Below are positions 39,407 to 49,798 of a DNA stretch of 64,000 bases, one piece after another. The position numbers were made by a program, and so were the translations under genes. The DNA is taken from the NCBI GenBank assembly GCA_018971185.1, contig JAGXBH010000004.1, positions 20,883 through 84,882 of the forward strand, given 5' to 3'. Positions within the stretch are counted from its first letter, which is position 1; each line of letters opens with the position of its first letter. This DNA is from Acidobacteriota bacterium (GTDB lineage Bacteria > Actinomycetota > Acidimicrobiia > Acidimicrobiales > RAAP-2). Under the pieces are notes generated by a model. The model had not been told where the DNA came from. It saw only the letters and a program-made list of their open reading frames with translations, and searched no databases.

Positions 39407-40636
39407 GTGACCCGTACCCGGCGCCGCCGCCCGCTCCTCGGACTGTTCACCCGGTTCGTCTCCTTCTCGATCAGCACCGCGATAGTGGGCGCACTGGTCG
39501 TCGCGACGCCCTTGTCGGCCGTGATTCGGCCGTCGCCGCCGGCCTCGACCTCGACGCTCACCCCGGTGACGGTTCCCGGGGCCGCGAGCACAGCGAAGAT
39601 CACCTGGCCAGCGGGAGTCAGCGCGGCCGTCGTTATCCCGTCTCTCGGGGTGCAGGAGACCTGGCACGACCACGTCGCACCGATCGCGAGCCTGACCAAA
39701 CTCATGACCGCCTACGTGACCCTGCAGCGGTTGCCACTCAGCCTCGGTCAGTCGGGACCGTGCGTGACCATCAACCGCGCCGATGTCCTGTACTACGACT
39801 CGATGGTCGCGTCGGACGAATCGAGTGCCGCGGTCGCGGTGGGTGAGCGGCTGTGCGAATCGACTCTTCTGGACGGACTTCTCGTGCATTCCGCCGGCAA
39901 CTTCGCGACGATCCTGGCGAACATGTCCTGGGGAGGGTCGAAGGCCTTCGTCGCGCAGATGAACCTTCAGGCTCGTGCTCTGGGCCTCACCCACACTCAT
40001 TACGCCGACACGTCGGGAGTCGACCCGCGATCGGTCTCGACGGCGCTCGAACAAGGCCGCCTGGCGGCCCTGCTGATGCAGTCACCGCTGGTGCGCAGGA
40101 TCGTCGACCAATCGAGCGTGACGCTCCCCGTGGCGGGTACCCTCGGCTCCTACACCCCCTTCGTCGGCGTCGATCAGGTGGTGGGGGTGAAATCAGGACG
40201 CACTGACGCCGCTGGTGGGTGCGACGTCATGGCGATGAGATTCGAGCTCAACGGTCAGACGCAGCTGTCCTACGCCGTGGTGCTCGGTGCTCGTGGGGGG
40301 GACCTCCTGGGACCCGCTGGTGAGGACGCCCTGAGCATCGAGCAATCGATCCTCGCCACCAAGACCGCCCTGCACGTCACCCGTGGCATGGTCGTGGGAA
40401 CGCTGGGGTGGGGCACGAAGCGAACCGACGTGGTGGTCAAGGCCCCCTTGAACCTCGAGTGGTTCAGCGCCCTGCACGACGCCGACGTGAGAGTGACGAT
40501 CTGGCCCGAGTTCCACGCGGTGGAGCCGGGTGACGTCGTCGGATGGTTGAGCGTGGGCGCCGGCATTCCCCAGCGCACACCCTTGACGGTGGCGCACCCG
40601 GTGGCGCCGGCGGCCGTGGCACAACGCCTACGCTGA
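39407..40636 (+). CDS. D-alanyl-D-alanine carboxypeptidase (S11 family)
   Basis: ASLTKLM (SxxK), HSAGN (SxN), VKSGRTDAAGGC (KSG); N-terminal TM/signal. Confidence 0.85.
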   Translation: MTRTRRRRPLLGLFTRFVSFSISTAIVGALVVATPLSAVIRPSPPASTSTLTPVTVPGAASTAKITWPAGVSAAVVIPSLGVQETWHDHVAPIASLTKLMTAYVTLQRLPLSLGQSGPCVTINRADVLYYDSMVASDESSAAVAVGERLCESTLLDGLLVHSAGNFATILANMSWGGSKAFVAQMNLQARALGLTHTHYADTSGVDPRSVSTALEQGRLAALLMQSPLVRRIVDQSSVTLPVAGTLGSYTPFVGVDQVVGVKSGRTDAAGGCDVMAMRFELNGQTQLSYAVVLGARGGDLLGPAGEDALSIEQSILATKTALHVTRGMVVGTLGWGTKRTDVVVKAPLNLEWFSALHDADVRVTIWPEFHAVEPGDVVGWLSVGAGIPQRTPLTVAHPVAPAAVAQRLR

Positions 40637-40641
40637 CTCCC

Positions 40642-41490
40642 ATGATCGCACGCGTCCCCGCCAGTTCCGCCAACCTCGGACCGGGTTTTGACGCCCTCGC
40701 CGTCGCGCTGACGAGATACATCGAGGTCTCGGTGACGCCCGCGGAGAGCTTCACGATCTCGAGTTCGGGTTACGGGGCGGGTCTCTTCGACGATGAACGT
40801 CACCTCGGGGCCCAGGTGGCCGCCCAGGTGCTGGGCCACGACCACTTCGCCATCCACGTCAACTCAGAGATCCCCTTGTCGCGAGGTCTGGGCTCGTCGG
40901 CGGCGCTGGCCCTGGCCGCCGCCGCCGCGGCGGGGTCACCCTCGGCGCTGTCGCTCGCGTGCGCGGTCGACGGACACGCGGAGAACGCCGCCGCCTCCAT
41001 GTACGGCGGTCTCGTGGTGGCGACCCTGGACGCGGACGGCGACGTCGTCACGCGCGCGCTGGAGTTGGACCCGGAGTGGAAGTTCGTGGTGGTGGTTCCC
41101 GACGAGGAACTGGCCACCGCCGCGGCGCGAAGGGTCCTTCCCGCGCAGGTGGCCTTCGCCGACGCCGTCGCGAACGTGGGCGCCGTGGCCATGCTGATCG
41201 CGGGACTCGCCCGGCGCGAGGAGTTCGTCGCCGCGTCGATGCAAGACCGCCTGCACCAGCCCTACCGCAACGCGCTGTTGCCCTTCGCCGCGCCGCTGCT
41301 CGAACGGCTACGCGACGCAGGTGCGGCCGGCTCGTGTTGGTCGGGGGCGGGATCGACCATGTTGGCCCTGTGCGACCAGGGGACCTCGGGCGACGTCGCG
41401 TCCGCGGCGCGTGAGTTCCTGGTGGAACGTTCGCTGCCGGGCGTCGTGTGGGAACTCGACGCCGACCGACGCGGCCTACAACTGCACTAG
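40642..41490 (+). CDS. thrB: Homoserine kinase
   Basis: GHMP kinase: VPASSANLGPGFDALAVAL, EIPLSRGLGSSAAL. Confidence 0.92.
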   Translation: MIARVPASSANLGPGFDALAVALTRYIEVSVTPAESFTISSSGYGAGLFDDERHLGAQVAAQVLGHDHFAIHVNSEIPLSRGLGSSAALALAAAAAAGSPSALSLACAVDGHAENAAASMYGGLVVATLDADGDVVTRALELDPEWKFVVVVPDEELATAAARRVLPAQVAFADAVANVGAVAMLIAGLARREEFVAASMQDRLHQPYRNALLPFAAPLLERLRDAGAAGSCWSGAGSTMLALCDQGTSGDVASAAREFLVERSLPGVVWELDADRRGLQLH

Positions 41491-41494
41491 ACCC

Positions 41495-42364
41495 GTGACC
41501 CCGTCGAAATCGCACGTCTCGCTGGCGGGCGCCGGGTTTATCATCCTGGGTGCCGCCCTCATCCAGTGGTCCGCCGCGTTGGTGCAGCCGGTCTTCGCGC
41601 CGCTGGGTCCGACCGCCACGAGCGGATGGCGCTTCCTCTGCGGCGCCGTCATCTTGCTGGTGGCCACCCGGCCGCGACTCCGTTCGTGGAGCCGCGTGCA
41701 GTGGCGAGCAGCGATCGTGCTCGGGGTCACCGTGGCATTCATGAACGTCTGCTTCTATCAAGCCATCTCGAGGATCCCGCTGGGCTCGGCCGTGACCATC
41801 GAGTTCCTCGGTCCGCTGTGCGTCGCGGTAGTGGGTCGCCGCAGCGGTCGGCATCTGGCCTTCGCCGCGCTGGCCGCCATAGGGGTGGTGTTGCTGTCGC
41901 ATCCGGGCGGGGGGGTGACCCTGGTGGGTGCGCTCTTCGCCCTGGGCAGTGGGTTGGGCTGGGGCGGTTACGTCTTCGCGGCGGCCAAGGTGGGCGGGGC
42001 GACGGCGGGATTCGAGGGCCTGGCGGTCTCGATGAGCGTGAGCGCTCTCGTGACCCTCCCGTGGTCCCTGTCGCGACTCGCGGTCGTCGAACAGCACCCC
42101 TCGATGGGTCTGCGGCTCGTGGTGGTGGGACTGATGTCGATCGTCCTGGGCTTCGCCGCCGAGTTGTTGGCCCTTCGTCGATTGAGCCCGGCGGCGGCCG
42201 GCGTCTTGATGAGTCTCGATCCGGCGATCGCGTTCGTCTTCGGTGCCCTTCTGCTCCACGAGCGCGCGACCGCCCTCGTGCTCGTGGGACTGGTCCTCGT
42301 CGTGGTGTCGGGCGCGGGGGTGACGATGGACCGCACGAGTCCAGAGGAGGTGGTGCCCCAGTAG
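41495..42364 (+). CDS. EamA/DMT family transporter
   Basis: About 10 hydrophobic segments; ISRIPLGSAVTIEFLGPL and LRRLSPAAAGVLMSLDPAIAFVFGALLLHE. Confidence 0.85.
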   Translation: MTPSKSHVSLAGAGFIILGAALIQWSAALVQPVFAPLGPTATSGWRFLCGAVILLVATRPRLRSWSRVQWRAAIVLGVTVAFMNVCFYQAISRIPLGSAVTIEFLGPLCVAVVGRRSGRHLAFAALAAIGVVLLSHPGGGVTLVGALFALGSGLGWGGYVFAAAKVGGATAGFEGLAVSMSVSALVTLPWSLSRLAVVEQHPSMGLRLVVVGLMSIVLGFAAELLALRRLSPAAAGVLMSLDPAIAFVFGALLLHERATALVLVGLVLVVVSGAGVTMDRTSPEEVVPQ

Positions 42365-42408
42365 CGGGGCCGGAGGGCTTGGGCGGAGTGAAAGATTAGG
42401 CTGGCGGG

Positions 42409-43803
42409 GTGTCGACGCCGCGCACGTTCTCAATTCGCACCTTCGGCTGCCAGATGAATGAGCATGATTCTGAGCGCCTCGCGGGGATGCTCGTCGGCGA
42501 AGGAATGGTCGCGGCGAGCGAGGGAGCCGACGCCGACGTGGTGATCTTCAACACCTGTACCATCCGTGAGAACGCCGACCTCAAGCTCTACAGCGCACTG
42601 GGTCACCTCAAGGCCGAGAAGGAGCGTCGTCCCGAGATGCAGATCGCCGTCGGTGGGTGCATGGCCCAGAAGGACCGCGGCGAGATCATGGAGCGGGCCC
42701 ACTGGGTCGACGTGGTCTTCGGCACCCACAACCTGAGCTCGGCGCCGGAACTCCTGCGACGAGCGGCGCGGACCGGCCCCGTCGTCGACGTCTGGGACGC
42801 ACCCGACCCCTCGTCCGCGCTCGATATGGCCCCCGCGCTCTACGCGGTGCGCGAACTGCCGTGGGCGGCGTGGATGACGATCCAGACCGGTTGCGACAAC
42901 ACGTGTGCCTACTGCATCGTCCCCGCGGTGCGCGGACGAGAGATCAGTCGCCCCTTGGAGGACCTGGTCGCCGAGGCCCGAATGCTCGCCGCTTCGGGAG
43001 TCACCGAGATCACCGTGCTCGGGCAGAACGTGAACTCCTACGGCCGCGACATCACGCGGCGCCGACCACTCTTCGCTGAACTCCTTCGCGCCCTGGGCGA
43101 GGTGGAGGGGATAGAGCGCATCCGCTTCACCAGCCCGCACCCCAAGGACCTGCGCACCGAGACCATCGCGGCGATGGCCGAGACGCCCGCGGTGTGCCCT
43201 CAGCTCCACCTGCCTCTGCAATCGGGTTCGAATCGGGTGTTGGCCGCGATGCGCCGCGGTTACACCGCGCAACGCTACCTCGAGCGGCTGGAGGCGGCCC
43301 GCGCGTCGATCGAGGACCTGCACGTGACCACGGACCTCATCGTGGGTTTCCCCGGTGAGACGGAGTCCGACTTCGACGAGACGCTCGCCGTGGTCGCCGC
43401 GGCGCAGTTCGATGGGGCCTACACCTTCATCTTCTCGCCCCGCCAGGGAACCCGCGCGGCGGAGATGGGGGAGGACTTCGTTCCCGATGAGGTGGTGGCC
43501 GACCGCTTCGCGCGCCTGAAGGAGGTGCTCGACCGCTCGGCGTTGCGTCATCACGGCGCGCGCGAGGGACGGGTGGAGGAGGTCTTGGTCGAGGGGGTCT
43601 CGCGGCGCAATGACCGCATGCTCTCGGGTCGTACTCGCCAGGGCAAGCTCATCCACTTCGCGAAAACCGAGGAGAACGTGCGCGCGGGCGCTCTGGTGGA
43701 GGTGCGCGTCACCCACGGGGCGCCGTATCACCTCCTGGGCGAACTGGTCGCGGTGAAGCGCAGTCCACGTCACAAGGTCCGCTTGCCGCTGTTGGGTTCG
43801 TGA
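42409..43803 (+). CDS. miaB: tRNA-2-methylthio-N6-dimethylallyladenosine synthase
   Basis: TFGCQMNEHDSERL; TGCDNTCAYCIVPAVRGRE radical SAM CxxxCxxC; TRAM. Confidence 0.96.
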   Translation: MSTPRTFSIRTFGCQMNEHDSERLAGMLVGEGMVAASEGADADVVIFNTCTIRENADLKLYSALGHLKAEKERRPEMQIAVGGCMAQKDRGEIMERAHWVDVVFGTHNLSSAPELLRRAARTGPVVDVWDAPDPSSALDMAPALYAVRELPWAAWMTIQTGCDNTCAYCIVPAVRGREISRPLEDLVAEARMLAASGVTEITVLGQNVNSYGRDITRRRPLFAELLRALGEVEGIERIRFTSPHPKDLRTETIAAMAETPAVCPQLHLPLQSGSNRVLAAMRRGYTAQRYLERLEAARASIEDLHVTTDLIVGFPGETESDFDETLAVVAAAQFDGAYTFIFSPRQGTRAAEMGEDFVPDEVVADRFARLKEVLDRSALRHHGAREGRVEEVLVEGVSRRNDRMLSGRTRQGKLIHFAKTEENVRAGALVEVRVTHGAPYHLLGELVAVKRSPRHKVRLPLLGS

Positions 43804-44729
43804 GGGATCAGCCACGTCGCGCCGTCGCGCTCGTGGGAGCGACGGCGACGGGAAAGTCCGCGATCGCCCACGAAGTCGCCCTGCGCAGCGGGGGTGACGT
43901 GCAGGTGGTCTGTGTGGACTCGATGACCGTCTATCGGGGGATGGACATCGCCACGGCCAAGGCGACACCTTCGCAGCGCCGTGAGGTGCGTTATCACCTG
44001 CTCGACCTGATCGAGCCGCGCGAGGAGTTCACCGTCTCGCAGTTCCAGGGCGCCGCGCGCGCGGCCGCCCAGGGGATCTGGTCGACGGGGGCGGCGGTGC
44101 TCTACGTGGGTGGTACCGGCCTCTACGGTCGCGCGGTGATCGACGACCTCGACATCCCGGGACAATTCCCCGAGGTCCGCGCCGAACTCGAGGCGCGCAG
44201 CGACGACGTGACGGTCCTGCACCAGGAGCTGGGCCGCCGCGACCCCGTGGCCGCGACCCGGATGGAGCCGACCAACCGACGTCGGATCGTGCGCGCCCTC
44301 GAGGTCTGCATCGGCGCGGGCCGCCCGTTCTCCTCCTTCGGCCCGGGGTTGCGCCACTACGGAGCGCCGCGAGTGGTCCAGGTGGGACTTAATTGTGAAT
44401 TTGATGTTCTCGATGTGCGAATCCGGAGACGTTTCGAGGCTTGGATGGAACAAGGACTACTGGAGGAGGTCGTACACCTGAGGGAGCAGGGAATGAGTCG
44501 CACGGCTCGACAGGCCGTGGGATACCGCGAACTACTCCGCCACCTGGAAGAAGGCGCCGACCTCGATGAATGTATCGAGGACGCCATCACCCAGAGTCGG
44601 CGGCTGGCGCGACGCCAGCGTTCGTGGTTCCAGCGCGATCCTCGCGTGCTCTGGTTCGACGAACCGGCTGACGCGGCGAAGCGACTCGAGCAAGTTCTGA
44701 ACGGTTCCGATGGGTTCGTGCGAGACTAA
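43800..44729 (+). CDS. miaA: tRNA dimethylallyltransferase
   Basis: ALVGATATGKSAIAHEVAL; CVDSMTVYRGMDIATAK; YVGGTGLYGRAV. Confidence 0.95.
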   Translation: MRDQPRRAVALVGATATGKSAIAHEVALRSGGDVQVVCVDSMTVYRGMDIATAKATPSQRREVRYHLLDLIEPREEFTVSQFQGAARAAAQGIWSTGAAVLYVGGTGLYGRAVIDDLDIPGQFPEVRAELEARSDDVTVLHQELGRRDPVAATRMEPTNRRRIVRALEVCIGAGRPFSSFGPGLRHYGAPRVVQVGLNCEFDVLDVRIRRRFEAWMEQGLLEEVVHLREQGMSRTARQAVGYRELLRHLEEGADLDECIEDAITQSRRLARRQRSWFQRDPRVLWFDEPADAAKRLEQVLNGSDGFVRD

Positions 44730-45502
44730 TGGATATGGCACTTCGATCGTTACAAAAGTGGCAGGGCGCGGGCAACGACTTCTTGGTCGACGTGGTGGAA
44801 CAGGGTTCGACGCCGTGGTGGAACCCGCAGAGGGCGCGCGCCGCGTGTGATCGACACATCGGCGTGGGCGCCGACGGACTGCTCGTCGCGTCGGTGGGGT
44901 CCTCGATCTCGATGTCGTTGTTCAACGCCGATGGCACGGTGGCCGAGATGTCGGGCAACGGGATCCGCTGCCTCGCGGCCGCGGTGCGCCGGGCGACCGG
45001 TCGATCGGACCGTGAGATGCGTGTGCAGACCCTGGCGGGGGAGAGGCTCGTCACATTGGACCTGCGCGACGACTGCGGCACGGGCAGCGTGGACATGGGA
45101 CCGGTGACGCTCGGCCGCACCGTCGAGGGAGCGCTGGGCGTGGCCCACGTGGGCAACCCCCACGTGGTGGTCGTCGACAACCCGGATTGGGACGACGTCA
45201 ATCGCGAGGAGTTAGCCGCGAAACTCGCCCAGCAACTCGGGGGTGCCAACGTCGAATTCGTGGAGATCATCGACGAGGCCCACGTCGCCATCCGCGTGAT
45301 CGAGCGCGGCGTTGGCTGGACCCTGGCCTGCGGCACCGGGTCGGTCGCGACGGCGGCGGTGTGCCACCAGCGCGGCCTCACGGGCTCGGAGGTCACGGTC
45401 GATAACCCGGGGGGCTCCCTGCGCGTCACCCTGGGCGAGGGCAGCGCTCGACTCGAGGGTCCCGTGAAGTTCGTCGCGAACGTGGAGTGGCTTGGCGGGT
45501 GA
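44729..45502 (+). CDS. dapF: Diaminopimelate epimerase
   Basis: KWQGAGNDFLVDV; EMSGNGIRCLA; LACGTGSVATAAV. Confidence 0.95.
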   Translation: MDMALRSLQKWQGAGNDFLVDVVEQGSTPWWNPQRARAACDRHIGVGADGLLVASVGSSISMSLFNADGTVAEMSGNGIRCLAAAVRRATGRSDREMRVQTLAGERLVTLDLRDDCGTGSVDMGPVTLGRTVEGALGVAHVGNPHVVVVDNPDWDDVNREELAAKLAQQLGGANVEFVEIIDEAHVAIRVIERGVGWTLACGTGSVATAAVCHQRGLTGSEVTVDNPGGSLRVTLGEGSARLEGPVKFVANVEWLGG

Positions 45503-46779
45503 CGTACGTCCCCACCACTCTGATCGATCGTTCGTTTCGTGAGAAGATCGTGTTGGTGGGCGTCCAGTTCCCGGGGATGAGCGCCGAGGAACTCGATCAC
45601 CAGCTCGACGAGTTGGCCCTCCTGGTCGACACCGCGGGTGCCGACGTGGTCGCGCGCGTCGTGCAACGACGCGAGGCTCCGGACCCGGCGACGTACCTGG
45701 GTTCGGGGAAGGTCGAGGAGCTTCGCGAGATCTGTCTGGCGGTGGACTCCGACACCGTGGTCTTCGAGCAGAACCTCACGCCCGCGCAGCAACGCAACCT
45801 CGAGAAGATCCTGGGGCGCACGGCGATCGACCGCACCGCGGTGATCCTGGACATCTTCGCCCAGAACGCACGCACCCCCGAGGGAAAGGCGCAGGTGGAA
45901 CTCGCGCTACTGCAGTACCGGCTACCTCGACTACGTCGGGCGGGGGGCTCGTTGTCCCAGCAGGCGGGAGGGATCGGGACGCGGGGTCCCGGCGAGACGC
46001 AACTCGAGGTCGATCGACGACGTCTCGTCAATCGGATCCACCGCATCCGTCACGAACTCAAGGAGATCGACCGGACGCGCGACGTTCAGCGACAGGGACG
46101 CGATCGGGGTCGGCACCGCGAGGTGACGTTGGTGGGCTACACGAATGCCGGTAAGTCCTCGCTGCTGAACGCCCTCACCGACGCCGAGGTTCCCACCGAG
46201 GACCGGTTGTTCGTCACCCTGGATCCGCGGACGCGCCAACGACAATTGCCCGGAGGAGAGACGATCCTGGTGACTGACACCGTTGGGTTCATCTCGAACC
46301 TGCCCCACGAGTTGGTGGAGGCCTTCATGAGCACGCTCAAGTCGGTGCAGCTGGCCACTTTGCTGGTTCACGTGGTCGACGGGTCGAGCGACGACGCCGA
46401 GGCCCAGATCAGCGCGGTCCGTGAGGTCCTGCGCGAGATCGATGCCGACGCGGTGCCCGAGTTGCTGGTGTTCAACAAGGCCGACGTGCCCGGATCACGC
46501 TCGCGGGACCTCGCGAAGCTCTACGAGGGTAGCGTCTGGGTGTCGGCGTTGACCCACGAGAACATGTCCGAAGTCATCGCGGCCATCGGTGATCGACTGC
46601 GCACGCAGGACCGGGTCGTGACGCTGTACCTTCCTCTCGACCGTGGTGACCTCGTGGCGGCGGCCCATCGCGAGGGTGAGGTCATCGACACGTCGGTCAC
46701 CGACGACTTCGTGGTCGTGCGCGTGGTCCTCGATGAGGTGGGGGTCGCCCGCTTCGCCCCGTGGCGGGCGGTGCCGTGA
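45499..46779 (+). CDS. hflX: GTPase HflX
   Basis: GSGKVEELREI; GGIGTRGPGETQLEVDRRRL; LVGYTNAGKSSLLNAL. Confidence 0.95.
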   Translation: MTYVPTTLIDRSFREKIVLVGVQFPGMSAEELDHQLDELALLVDTAGADVVARVVQRREAPDPATYLGSGKVEELREICLAVDSDTVVFEQNLTPAQQRNLEKILGRTAIDRTAVILDIFAQNARTPEGKAQVELALLQYRLPRLRRAGGSLSQQAGGIGTRGPGETQLEVDRRRLVNRIHRIRHELKEIDRTRDVQRQGRDRGRHREVTLVGYTNAGKSSLLNALTDAEVPTEDRLFVTLDPRTRQRQLPGGETILVTDTVGFISNLPHELVEAFMSTLKSVQLATLLVHVVDGSSDDAEAQISAVREVLREIDADAVPELLVFNKADVPGSRSRDLAKLYEGSVWVSALTHENMSEVIAAIGDRLRTQDRVVTLYLPLDRGDLVAAAHREGEVIDTSVTDDFVVVRVVLDEVGVARFAPWRAVP

Positions 46780-47900
46780 GTTTCGTCCCGCCGCCCTACC
46801 CCTACGAGCGCCTCGAGGGGCTGCGAGAGAGAGCGTCACGCCACGAGGGGGGCGCGATCGACTGCTCGATCGGGACCCCGGTGGACGCGCCGCCGGAGTT
46901 CGTGATTCGCGAATTGGGCCGCGCCAGCGGCGCTCGCGGTTACCCTCCCTCGGCGGGGACCCTCCGCTACCGTGAGGCGGCCGCCGGCTGGTTGTCGCGG
47001 CGCTTCGGGGTCGAGTTGGCGGAGTCGCAGCTGGCCGCCTGCGTGGGGACCAAGGAGTTCGTCGCCTCGCTGGCCACGTATCTCCACCTACGCCGTGACG
47101 ACCGCGACACGGTCCTGTACCCGGCGATCTCGTACCCGACCTACGCGATGGGTGCCACCCTGGCGGGTCTGCGCGCGGTCGAGGTCCCCTGGCGCGACGG
47201 TTCGCTCGACCTCGACGCCGTGGCGCCAGAGGACGTGCGCCGGGCCCTGGTGCTCTGGTCGAATTCCCCGTCGAATCCGACCGGTGAGCTGGACGACCTG
47301 GGGGCGGTGGCGCGCTGGGGTCGAGAGAACGACGTCCTGGTGGCCAGCGATGAGTGCTACGCCGACTTCACGTGGCAGGACCAACCTCGTAGCATCCTTC
47401 AGCACGGCCTCGACAACGTGATCGCCGTGCACTCGGTGTCCAAACGATCCAACCTGGCCGGCGTGCGGGCGGGCTTCTACGCGGGTGACGCCGACGTCGT
47501 CTCGTACCTTCGATTGGTGCGACAACACGCGGGGCTCATGGTGGCGGCGCCCGTCCAGTCAGCGGTCGCCCTCGCTTACGACGATGACGAACACGTCGAG
47601 CTCCAGCGCGATACCTACTACCGACGTCTGCAGATCCTCGGTGACGCGTTGCGCGCGGCCGGGGTGCATTGTCCCGCCCCACGAGGTTCGTTCTACCTCT
47701 GGTGCGCGCGCCCCGGTATGGATGGATGGCAGCTCGCGGGGTGGCTCGCGGAGGTGGCGGGCCTCATCGTGAGCCCGGGCGAACTCTACGGCAGCGCCGG
47801 TGGCGACTTCGCCCGCGTCGCGATGGTCCAACCGGATGATCGCCTGGAGATCGCCGCGCAACGACTAAGGGACTGGGCCGAATCACCACACTACGATTGA
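46776..47900 (+). CDS. dapC: Succinyldiaminopimelate aminotransferase (class I/II aminotransferase)
   Basis: LWSNSPSNPTGE; HSVSKRSNLAGVRAGF PLP lysine; adjacent to dapD/dapE. Confidence 0.88.
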   Translation: MSFVPPPYPYERLEGLRERASRHEGGAIDCSIGTPVDAPPEFVIRELGRASGARGYPPSAGTLRYREAAAGWLSRRFGVELAESQLAACVGTKEFVASLATYLHLRRDDRDTVLYPAISYPTYAMGATLAGLRAVEVPWRDGSLDLDAVAPEDVRRALVLWSNSPSNPTGELDDLGAVARWGRENDVLVASDECYADFTWQDQPRSILQHGLDNVIAVHSVSKRSNLAGVRAGFYAGDADVVSYLRLVRQHAGLMVAAPVQSAVALAYDDDEHVELQRDTYYRRLQILGDALRAAGVHCPAPRGSFYLWCARPGMDGWQLAGWLAEVAGLIVSPGELYGSAGGDFARVAMVQPDDRLEIAAQRLRDWAESPHYD

Positions 47901-47903
47901 CCC

Positions 47904-48728
47904 ATGAGCGACCTGGAATCAAGGATTCGGCACTGGTATAGCGAGATCGCGGAGTTGTCCCCGGCTCACCTCGAGGCGCGACGCGACGTCGAACTCGTCA
48001 TCACGAAGCTCGACGACGGTCAGCTCCGCGTGGCCGAAGTCGATGAGAAGGATCAGGTCGTCGTGCACGAATGGGTGAAGCAGGCGATCTTGATGCTGTT
48101 CCGTCTGCGCGAGATGGAGACGACGTCGTCGGGTCCAATGGAGTTCAACGACAAGTTGGACCTGAAGACCGATTACGCGCGCCGCGGTGTGCGCGTGGTC
48201 CCAGGGGCTTCGGCGCGACGAGGTAGTTACCTGAGCCCGGGGGTGATCATGATGCCCAGCTATGTCAACATCGGCGCGTGGGTGGGTCCTGGCACGATGA
48301 TCGACACCTGGGCCACGGTGGGCAGTTGCGCCCAGATCGGGGCCAATGTGCACCTGGCGGGTGGCGTCGGCATTGGAGGCGTGCTGGAACCCGCCAACGC
48401 GGTGCCGGTCGTCATCGAGGACGGGGCCTTCATCGGGAGCCGTTGCATGGTGGTCGAAGGGGCGAGAGTGGGCAAGGGTTCGGTGTTGGGGGCGGGGACC
48501 ATCTTGAACCCGTCGATCCCGGTCATCGATGCCGAGACGGGCCTGGAGGTCTCGCGCGGTCATGTGCCAAGTCACTGTGTGGCGGTGTCCGCCCAGCGTC
48601 GTCGCGAGTTCAACGGAGGGGAGTTCTACCTGCCCTGCGTGCTGATCATCAAGCGACTGAGTGAGGACGAGCGGCACTCCAAGGTGGCGCTGAACTCGCT
48701 CTTGCGCGAACACGGGGTGGCGACGTGA
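47904..48728 (+). CDS. dapD: 2,3,4,5-tetrahydropyridine-2,6-dicarboxylate N-succinyltransferase
   Basis: RVVPGASARRGSYLSPGVIMMPSYVNIGAWVGPGTMIDTWATVGSCAQIGANVHLAGGVGIGG left-handed beta helix. Confidence 0.95.
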   Translation: MSDLESRIRHWYSEIAELSPAHLEARRDVELVITKLDDGQLRVAEVDEKDQVVVHEWVKQAILMLFRLREMETTSSGPMEFNDKLDLKTDYARRGVRVVPGASARRGSYLSPGVIMMPSYVNIGAWVGPGTMIDTWATVGSCAQIGANVHLAGGVGIGGVLEPANAVPVVIEDGAFIGSRCMVVEGARVGKGSVLGAGTILNPSIPVIDAETGLEVSRGHVPSHCVAVSAQRRREFNGGEFYLPCVLIIKRLSEDERHSKVALNSLLREHGVAT

Positions 48729-49786
48729 CCACGTTGGCCGACGTGATGGCCCTCGTCGCGGTCGACTCGGTGAGCGGCAACGAGAACGTCCTGGCGGGTT
48801 TGGTCTACGAGCGACTTCGCGCCAATGACGCGTTGATCGTGGAGCGGGTGGGGGACAACGTCATCGCACGCACGAACGGCCTTCACGCGACCAGGATCCT
48901 CGTCGCCGGACATCTCGACACCGTTCCCGGAGACGTGACGGCGGCCCGTATCGAGGGTGACGCCCTCCACGGACTGGGCGCGGTCGATATGAAGGCGTCA
49001 CTCGCCGCGATGATCGACCTCGCTCTTGAACCCCAGCCGCGCGGTGTCGAGTTGACTTGGGTCTTCTACGCGCGTGAGGAGATCGAACGCACGAGGTCGG
49101 GTTTGGTGGAGGTGGCGGAGATCCGTCCCGAGTTGCTGGTCGCCGACGTGGCCGTCCTGGCCGAGCCGACCGACGGCCGAGTCGAGGCCGGGTGTCAGGG
49201 GACCCTGCGGGTGGGGATCACGTTGCGCGGGCGCCGCGCTCACACCGCACGTCCCTTCACCGGGCGAAACGCCATCCATCGACTCGGTGACCTGGTGTCC
49301 TTCGTCGCGACGTATCAGCCACGCGAAGTGACGATGGACGGTGTCACCTACGTCGAACAACTACAGGCGGTCGCGGTCGCTGGCGGGGTCGCCCCCAACG
49401 TGGTTCCCGACGTGGCGTCGTGCGTCTTGAACCACCGAGTGGCACCGGACCGTACGCGTGACGAGGCGGTGGCGTGGCTACGCGAGTACCTGGGTGAACT
49501 CATCGTCGACGGCGACGAACTCGAGGTCCTCGACTGGGCGCCGTCGGCGATGCCGCGACTCGACAACCGGTACTTCGCGAAACTGGTGGAGTTGACGGGT
49601 GCACCACCTCGCGCCAAGGTCGGCTTCACCGACGTCGCGACGTTTCACGAGCTGGGGATCCCGGCGACGAACTTCGGCGCCGGTGACCCATTGCTCGCTC
49701 ACCGCAGCGACGAATTCATTTCCGCTCAACAGGTCGAGACCTACGCCGCGACGTTGGGTGAGTGGTTGCGCTCCGCACCGTATTGA
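48725..49786 (+). CDS. dapE: Succinyl-diaminopimelate desuccinylase
   Basis: AGHLDTVPGD; GLGAVDMKASLAAM; M20 dimerisation domain GRRAHTARPFTGRNAIHRL. Confidence 0.92.
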   Translation: MTTLADVMALVAVDSVSGNENVLAGLVYERLRANDALIVERVGDNVIARTNGLHATRILVAGHLDTVPGDVTAARIEGDALHGLGAVDMKASLAAMIDLALEPQPRGVELTWVFYAREEIERTRSGLVEVAEIRPELLVADVAVLAEPTDGRVEAGCQGTLRVGITLRGRRAHTARPFTGRNAIHRLGDLVSFVATYQPREVTMDGVTYVEQLQAVAVAGGVAPNVVPDVASCVLNHRVAPDRTRDEAVAWLREYLGELIVDGDELEVLDWAPSAMPRLDNRYFAKLVELTGAPPRAKVGFTDVATFHELGIPATNFGAGDPLLAHRSDEFISAQQVETYAATLGEWLRSAPY

Positions 49787-49798
49787 GTCATCCGCCAA

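Noticed and set aside
37046-40054. 1002-aa antisense ORF opposite ftsK and the carboxypeptidase gene
   Set aside because: Low-complexity Arg/His-rich translation typical of antisense frames in high-GC DNA; ftsK on + strand is unambiguous.
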